Shown here piece by piece: positions 57,992 to 64,000 of a DNA stretch of 64,000 nucleotides. The stretch comes from Xanthoparmelia taractica (lineage: Eukaryota > Ascomycota > Lecanoromycetes > Lecanorales > Parmeliaceae). The stretch covers positions 1 to 64,000 of the forward strand of contig JANQBS010000081.1 in assembly GCA_033085395.1 (NCBI GenBank), in the 5' to 3' direction. A program made the translations under genes and the position numbers. Under the pieces are notes generated by a model that worked only from the letters and a program-made list of their open reading frames with translations, searched no databases and was not told the origin of the DNA. Every line of letters starts with the position of its first letter. Within the stretch, counting starts at the first letter, position 1.

Positions 57992-58742
57992 ATGCATTCC
58001 TCCCTCGTCCTCGCATCCCTCCTCCCCCTCCTCGCGTCCGCCAACCCTGTCCCTCTCCAATCCCGCCAAACAACACCCACCCCCTTCGGTCTCATCGCCG
58101 CCCGCTCCGCCAGCCCAATCCACCTCCAATCCGTCAACGCCAACGGCCAACGCTTCTGGATCGGCAAGGAAACCGCGACCTTCTGCCCCAGCGACGTCGT
58201 CCCGGACTGCCCGCCCGGCACATCCACCGAGCTACTGGCGGCCGACGGCACCGCATCATTGGTAAGTACACACAACTCTCTCACCCTCCTTTCTTCTCCC
58301 CCCTCCTCCCCCTGGTCCCAACCCCTCCATCAAATCAATAGATAAATAAACATAAATCCATACATCTAACCATGCATCACAGAACACCGAGGTCCCCGGC
58401 GGCCAACTCCTCTACGTCCTCCCCACCGGCGCCCTCGGCTTCACGCAAGCCCACTCCGCAAACACAAACAACGGCACCACCACCGGCTTCACCTACACCC
58501 CTCCCAGCCCTCCCAACGGCACATTCGGCTTCTTCGGTTTCAGCGGTCTAGGCGCCACGGGCTTCCTCGCGTGTCCCGATGCCGAGAGCGGAGCGGCGCC
58601 ATGGCAGGTGTTTGCTGATGTGGAGGGGATAAGTGATGCGGATGTGCCGGGTGGGAGCTTGGGGGCGTGTTTGGGGTTTGATGCGTTGGCGCCGGGGGAT
58701 ACGGCGAGTGGGGGGGCGCCGGCTGCGTGGGAGTATACGTAG
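57992..58742 (+). CDS. Secreted cell-wall/IgE-binding-like protein
   Basis: Predicted 209-aa secreted protein with exons 57992-58261 and 58383-58742 and a 121-bp intron. MHSSLVLASLLPLLASANP is a clear signal peptide, followed by a possible Kex2 QSR site. The mature part begins with FGLIAARSASPIHLQSVNA and contains ATFCPSDVVPDCPPGTST, PGGQLLYVLPTGALGFTQAH, and a closing block with FGFSGLGATGFLACPDAESG. These blocks fit a family of small fungal surface proteins annotated as IgE-binding or PhiA-like. Two N-glycosylation sequons (NGT) are present near the middle. It has no enzymatic motif. Role in wall structure or host contact is inferred from the family only. Confidence 0.75.
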
Positions 58743-59269
58743 GATACGTAAGGAGGGAAGGGGGGGGGGAGGGTGGGGGGAAAGGTGGGGAGGGCAGCAG
58801 GGGAGCGAATTGTTGGTGTTTGTGAATTTGATGTCTGATGGTTGGTTTTCATAGGACGGAGCAAGTTCGAAAAGTTGGCGATAGATAGGTAGGGTTAGTA
58901 GTTCCAGATTAGTTAGTGTGTGTGGTAGCTTCGGTATGAGGCAAGTGTGCTTGATCTTACAACGTCAATGACCTGTATGTGTAAGGTACACTTTGAAAGG
59001 GGGGATTTTGACCCGAATCGTATGCTGGCAGACGGCCTATTAAGGTACCCGAAAGAAGAACGAGCAAGCATGCATGGCGCTAATCGCGAGGGCAAGTACC
59101 TTACACGAAGGTCGCTTCGACGGTCTTCAAGACCAGCCACGTAAATGCACACTCCTCGGTCTGAGCGACTAGGAAGCTGCGTGCTCATTTGGCTTGACCG
59201 AAGACCGGCAGGACCTAGAATACAACGAGGATCTTCCTCTCTCACACCCACTTCCTCCCCCCCAGCCCC
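58743..59269. other. Intergenic stretch
   Basis: A G-rich run just after the stop (58,750-58,800), then ordinary DNA. No gene recognised. Confidence 0.45.
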
Positions 59270-60462
59270 TTATGCAACAGGACTCCAAGGCATCGGAATC
59301 AGTATCCTCGACTTCATCTTCTGAATGAGCGGCACGGTCTTGTGCACCGTGTCGCCCCACCCTTCCACCCCCCAACTCATCTCCCTCCTTGCCTTCCTCT
59401 CCTCCAGATCCGCAAATTGCCACAGATGATGTACGGTGTTCAAGTCACCAACCTGCACAAACCATGCCCCCACTCCCTCCATAACCTCTCTCCTCGCCTT
59501 CAGTCCCCGTCGCCAATGGGTTTCCCATTCGAGGAGATTGCCGGGGTGCAGTGTGTAAGAGCGCAGTTCGAAGAGTCCGCCGAGCTGACGAGGAGGTGTA
59601 GTGGGCCAGAAAGAGAATTCTTGCATGAGCGACGTTTCCTTGTGGGTTATTAAAATTTTGAGTTTACGGTCGAAGGCCGGGAAGTCTGGGTGGTGTTGAA
59701 TGGAGTGGAGCGAGGAATGGTAGCCCTGGTAACGTTGATATTCCCATATATGGACTGTTGAGTCGTCATTGAGATATTGTAACGCCATCTTGATGACAGA
59801 GGTAGACACATACCAAAAGTATCACAGTCCCCCACTTCAGTCCTCCAACTCCCAACCAAATGTACGTGGTGCTCTGGTGTGCTGGCGACCTTGGGATACC
59901 AATCTCCTACCAGATCCACGTATTCATCGACCTTGTCCGGTTTGACAGAGTGCATCACGATACTATGGACATATTTCCCTCTCGCCAGCACTTGACTAAA
60001 GCTCTTCTCGATCTCGCGGTCCATCTGTTGTCCCTCATGCGTGCCGTAGATCAAGCTGCTCAACGCGCCTTTCCGTTTCGAGCTTTCTTGCTTTTGTGCC
60101 GCTTCGCGATTGGCCCCTGCATCATGCGTTGACAGTGAGCCCAATGCAACGTGGCCATGCGAGGAGGCGGAAGCCGCGTCACTCGCTGGTAAGGTGGAGG
60201 GAGCAACGCCTGGAATGGCATTGTAGGGGGCTGTTGGGGCAGTGGGAGCTGTGACAGACGACTGACTATCTTGCTTTTCTTGAGCCTTTTGGGCCTCTCG
60301 CACTTCTTCTCGGAATGCTTTTTGGCGAGCGTCGAAGTTTGCGGCGCCATTGGGAGTGATATCTCCAATGGCAGGAGAGCGTTGGTGGGGGGTCGAGGTG
60401 GTGAGGGTGCGGAAGAGAATGGAGGGCGTGGAGGGATTGGTGAAGAGGCGTCGAGTGAGCAT
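59270..60462 (-). CDS. NIPSNAP-family mitochondrial protein
   Basis: Predicted 377-aa protein with exons 60462-59814 and 59754-59270 and one 59-bp intron. The N-terminus MLTRRLFTNPSTPSILFRTL is a typical mitochondrial presequence. A low-complexity Ala/Ser/Pro linker precedes SSLIYGTHEGQQMDREIEKS, and two ferredoxin-like NIPSNAP repeats follow: KYVHSIVMHSVKPDKVDEYV..WRTEVGDCDTFVHIWEY and GLFELRSYTLHPGNLLEWET..GDLNTVHHLWQFADLEER, each ending in the conserved HxW block. The splice joins CDTF to VHIWEY, restoring the first block. Animal relatives act in mitochondrial quality control. Fungal function is unknown. Confidence 0.9.
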
Positions 60463-60980
60463 GATGTATGAGTTGGCGAGTTATGAGTGTGACAGTAGCA
60501 GTAGCAAAGCTGTCTTTGTAAGGCTTGGTCCGAGATGTGAGTGAGTGTATAGGTCAGTAAGAGTAGGAGGTTAGTATTCAAAACAAGGCCGACTTTCAAC
60601 ACATCCAGGCTACCTTAGGTCTCGAGTCTGGAAACTTGCAAGTGTGGGGTAATTAGCTCTTCTCAGGTAGTGGTGTAGCTACCTTATCTCGATGGAGGGC
60701 AACAGGTAGCGTCGACGTTAACACGTCTAAGCCCCCAGTGGCCCCCTAGCTCACTTCCCCGCACCGAAATTTAGCGAGCTGCAACCCCGTACCAAGTACT
60801 TCTAATAAGCTAGAAGTAGTGCAGCTTAAGATTACTTAGGGGCACAGGGCGTGGTCTCTCAGGTACTCTGTACAAATAGAAACACCTTGATTTGAAATAT
60901 ATATACGGAACCTTTCGGTCTAAACTACAAACAGCCAATATGTATAGACATTTCGACCTAGATCCATGCCTGAATTGGCC
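60463..60980. promoter_or_regulatory. Upstream region of NIPSNAP gene and 3' side of siroheme synthase
   Basis: About 520 bp with no gene. AGTACTTCTA and TAGAAGTAGT form a small imperfect hairpin near 60,796-60,821. Confidence 0.4.
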
Positions 60981-62803
60981 CTATTGAACCCTCACGGCAG
61001 CAGATATCTTGCCGTCACCACCATCTTGCACTACTCCTTCCTTTCTTGATGCACTATCAATGCTCATCCCAACTTCCAAGCCTGCTGCTGCACCATTTCT
61101 TTCGTATTCTAATGCCTCGAATCCTGCAAATCCCTCTTCCACCAGCCATCTCCCTTTTCCTTTCATCTCCACCAGCACTTCGCAGCTCCAACCCACAATC
61201 AGTAACCCCGGAGGCCTGCTCCCCTCTTCTTCCACGGCCGTACAAACATGCTGCAGTGTGCTTCGTATGACGCGCTGGTCTGGACAAGAAGCTCGCTCGA
61301 CCACGGCGCAAGGCGTTTCTCGCGGCCAAGGCTTAGGTTTGGGTTCCCTTCCATGTGATTCTGGTGCAGCTTCAGCTCCAGTCAACGCATCAACGAGTGA
61401 AGAAAGCCGATGCAATGCCATGAGAAAGACCACTGTCTGAGTCGGAATGTAAGAGGGAGGTTCAGGCGCAGCTCCTTTCCGTCCTGTGCCCGTGCAAATC
61501 AAGACCTGATCCGCCACACTGCGGTGCGTGGGCGGTATGGCAGCGAACAGGGGAGCTGAAAGGGCACTGGTAATGCCTGGGAGAACAATTGGCGCATAGC
61601 CCTTTTCTCGGAAGAAACTGTACTCTTCCGCTCCTCGTCCATATATGTAAGGATCGCCCTGCTTTAGCCTAAGCACCGTATGGCCTTTTTGCAAGGCCTC
61701 TAAGCCAAGTGAAAGCAATTCGGCTTGAGCGGCGTCTGCGTTGCCGGGAAATTTGCGAGCGATATGGACAGGGGTACGACGAGGAATAAGATCAAGCACA
61801 GGAGCTGGAACTAGCTTGTCGGCGAGGATAACCGAAGCCGTCTGGATCGCGCGGTGGGTGGCCATTGTGAGAAGTGACGGATTGCCGGGGCCAGAGCCTG
61901 CAAGAATGATCATCGGCTTGGGGCGTATGCGTACATCTGAGTTCTTGGCATCCAATGGAGGTGGCATTAAATCACTTGGGGTCGTGTAGGATTGAAGTAT
62001 AGTATCGATATCGGCGTCCGTAATAGAAGCGAGCCGTCGCAGAGGCCAGTATTCGCAGATTTGGGAGAGCCAGCGCATGCGACGGGTTCTTGCGGCATTA
62101 TGGTCCGTCTCCGAAACCAAACGATTGAACGTTGGCCTCTGCGATGGAGCATCATCGTCATCAATTTCCGTAGCTGGCGCCTCAATTTCGTAGGTTCGAT
62201 GGTCTTCTTCCCATATCCGACGCCGGACTGTACCTAAGCGTTCCACCGCAGTGCCGAAATTGGGTGGAAGAGATGATGCAATTTCCCTCCGTATTCTCGA
62301 GGCAAGCTTGCAGCCCTTTCCGGATGTCGTGATCCCAACTTGTAGCGGTCCATCTGAGTGCGTAGAAAGAAGTGTAAAGGTGCAGAGATTGGGTGCATCA
62401 ACAACGTTTACGGGTATACGCATACGCCGACACAAGCTGGAGATATGTGTGCCTGTAAATGACAGGTAAGCTACACGTCCTTCCGCAAGCAGGGTCTCTT
62501 CATACCTTGTACATTCTTGCCGTTCGCAGTCACGAATACCGCGTCTACAACATTGTCTACCTCACCCCTCCCGAGTGTTGAAAGATCAGCGTCTTCGTAA
62601 CTCTTCTTGATCCATTCCACCTCTCCATCCTCGATTCGTTTTGCCAGAACATAATGGACATCTGAGTCCGCTGGAGCAACGACTTTGGGCTTTGCGCCGA
62701 CTTCGATACTCTTCGAGCACCTCGCACTCGCCAATGGATTTGATCCAACGATCAAATGGACATGACCAGCCGAATCAAGTGCTGTCAAAAGGGGAGGGGC
62801 CAT
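60981..62803 (-). CDS. Siroheme synthase (Met8-like dehydrogenase fused to uroporphyrinogen-III methyltransferase)
   Basis: Predicted 589-aa protein with exons 62803-62506 and 62452-60981 and one 53-bp intron. The N-terminal third is a Met8-type NAD-binding domain: HVHLIVGSNPLASARCSKSI, then NVVDAVFVTANGKNVQG and RIPVNVVDAPNLCTF across the splice, and GPLQVGITTSGKGCKLASRI. This performs precorrin-2 oxidation and iron chelation. The rest is uroporphyrinogen-III C-methyltransferase with ILAGSGPGNPSLLTM, LRLKQGDPYIYGRGAEE and VLPGITSALSAP. One polypeptide can thus make siroheme, the cofactor of sulfite and nitrite reductases. Yeast splits these roles between Met1 and Met8. The C-terminal ~150 residues are less conserved. 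Confidence 0.9.
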
Positions 62804-63970
62804 CAGTCTTCTGGTTTTAGCTGACTGATTTTTTTTGACTGTGTGTCTTGGAGTGTTGGGGGATGCAATGCTGCGCGCACACTCTTAAGGGACGATATAT
62901 TCGAAGCCAGCCTGGACCCACAGGCTTGCTCTCGAGCAAAAGCAAAGTCTGGAAGCGAAGAATGCCATGCTTTTCCGTGGGGCATGTATTCGCATTATTC
63001 ATGGGGGCAAAGGGTTTTGGTGCTGGCGCAGATAACGCCATCTGACACTGGAGAAAATCCCCGTTCCCCCAACTTTATTTCGACGTCTGAGGCCCTGCTA
63101 CATGCGTACATTATGTCACGCTATGCGTATCTCTCGGAGATATTACTCTAGGCAATTGCTTTTAGCAATCAGCAAAGATACCGCAGATCTTCAAGCCGCA
63201 CCTCAAGCTTCTGAGTCCCTTGGGCCCTCTCTAGACGTTCCCATTCTGAAGCTCAAAGTAAAGACGGCAGCCACCCTTGGTACTTCAACATGCCACTTCC
63301 GGATTGGGAATACTTGACGTGCCTCTTCATCCGGCAAATAAGCCGCCAAGGCTATTGCAAATATAGATACAGAAGACTGCGGACGATTCGATAGAAAAAA
63401 CACGTGATCAATGGTAATGCTAGTATAAATTCCAATGATTCTGAACTTCGTGTGCAAGGCGTGGTTTCCGCATCGTTCCACAGAAGATTGTGCGAGGAAA
63501 ACTATTGATGCGACACACGGGAAACTTCGAGAGAGGAGCTTTTACGGTCTGAGAGAAAGTTTCACCGATATCTTCACTGTACCTGTAGCAAATATCGGAG
63601 CATAGTGGCTAGGCCCCGCGCAAATTCTCCGACTGACTTTGGGGCTGGCGATGCAAGCTGCCATGTTCCTTGGAGATAGCAGGTAGAGCTAGAGGGAATA
63701 ACAAAGTTTTTGAAGACTATTAGGATAGTGAAGACAATCTTGGATACGGTATGCTGTTTTCAATGCATGCTCACCTATCCTACCCAGTATCGGCTACTTT
63801 GGAGAAGGAACCCCCTCGACTTTGTTCTCACATCCTTTGGTGATGCGCCGAATTAGAGACGGAGAGTGAGGGTCCAAGGCCAGAGCCCAGATGTCTCCAA
63901 AATCAGCGAGTCACGGGTCTCTGCTGCAAATTTAGCTAGACGTCCAAGTCCGAAGAGTGTGACCTTCAGA
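62804..63970. other. Intergenic stretch
   Basis: About 1.2 kb with several 60-100 codon frames on both strands, none recognisable. It contains the siroheme synthase promoter. Confidence 0.45.
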
Positions 63971-64000
63971 ATGGCTCCTGCTGCTGGAAACTATTATGCC
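63971..64000 (+). CDS. Possible gene start cut by the window edge
   Basis: An ATG in good context (A at -3, G at +4) opens a frame, MAPAAGNYYA, that runs off the end. Ten codons are not enough to identify it or prove it is a gene. Confidence 0.2.
   Translation, partial: MAPAAGNYYA

Noticed and set aside
1..64000. CRISPR arrays, operons, bacterial promoters
   Set aside because: The window is eukaryotic; no spaced direct-repeat array is present.

Overview
The window is from a filamentous ascomycete (Pezizomycotina). The evidence is many short spliceosomal introns (about 46-70 bp, GT..AG), fungal core genes such as RPN5, RAV2/Rogdi, a SUR7/PalI-like protein and a fused siroheme synthase, and heavy repeat-induced point mutation (RIP). 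I cannot assign a genus from sequence alone.

Region 1 (about 120-18,986) is a RIP-destroyed, AT-rich block with no living gene. Readable fossils are a Ty3/Gypsy pol (minus strand; reverse transcriptase near 2.0-2.4 kb, integrase near 0.8 kb), a LINE reverse transcriptase (minus strand, near 13.5-13.9 kb), a RIP-destroyed copy of the alpha/beta-hydrolase locus that survives intact at 38.7-40.0 kb (copy at about 5,849-7,215), and a RIP-destroyed copy of the NACHT/ankyrin locus at 25.0-27.7 kb (copy at about 9,673-11,884). Two un-mutated ~150-bp solo LTRs (9,371-9,522 and 18,987-19,135), each with its own 5-bp target-site duplication, landed after RIP. CpG sites were largely spared while CpA, CpC and some CpT were converted.

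Region 2 (about 19.1-27.9 kb) is a fossil-rich accessory zone. It holds a frameshifted HSL-type esterase, an intact arsenite methyltransferase, a DUF3176 gene broken by two C-to-T-type stops, a HET-domain fragment, a 581-bp hAT-type element with an 8-bp target duplication, and a truncated NACHT-ankyrin pseudogene.

Region 3 (27.9-39.4 kb) is a compact biosynthetic cluster: COMT-type O-methyltransferase, UbiA prenyltransferase, salicylate-hydroxylase-like FAD monooxygenase, cytochrome P450, a second class-I methyltransferase and an alpha/beta hydrolase. No polyketide synthase, NRPS or transcription factor lies in the window. The set suits prenylation and oxidative tailoring of an aromatic (possibly hydroxybenzoate-like) acid. 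This is inference. It is the best candidate for an undescribed pathway. The cluster sits exactly between the two segments that have RIP-destroyed paralogues in region 1.

Region 4 (40.4-64 kb) is mostly conserved: a fungal rhodopsin-fold membrane protein, FSH1-type serine hydrolase, CDP-alcohol phosphotransferase (CPT1/EPT1), PNPOx-like flavoprotein, SUR7/PalI-like protein, RAV2/Rogdi, a small uncharacterised gene, RPN5, then a 4.3-kb gene-poor stretch, a secreted protein, a NIPSNAP protein and a siroheme synthase. A small AT-rich patch at 42.0-42.3 kb marks the change from accessory to core sequence. Exon boundaries were worked out by hand from reading frame, GT/AG sites and family conservation; they are internally frame-consistent but unsupported by RNA data.
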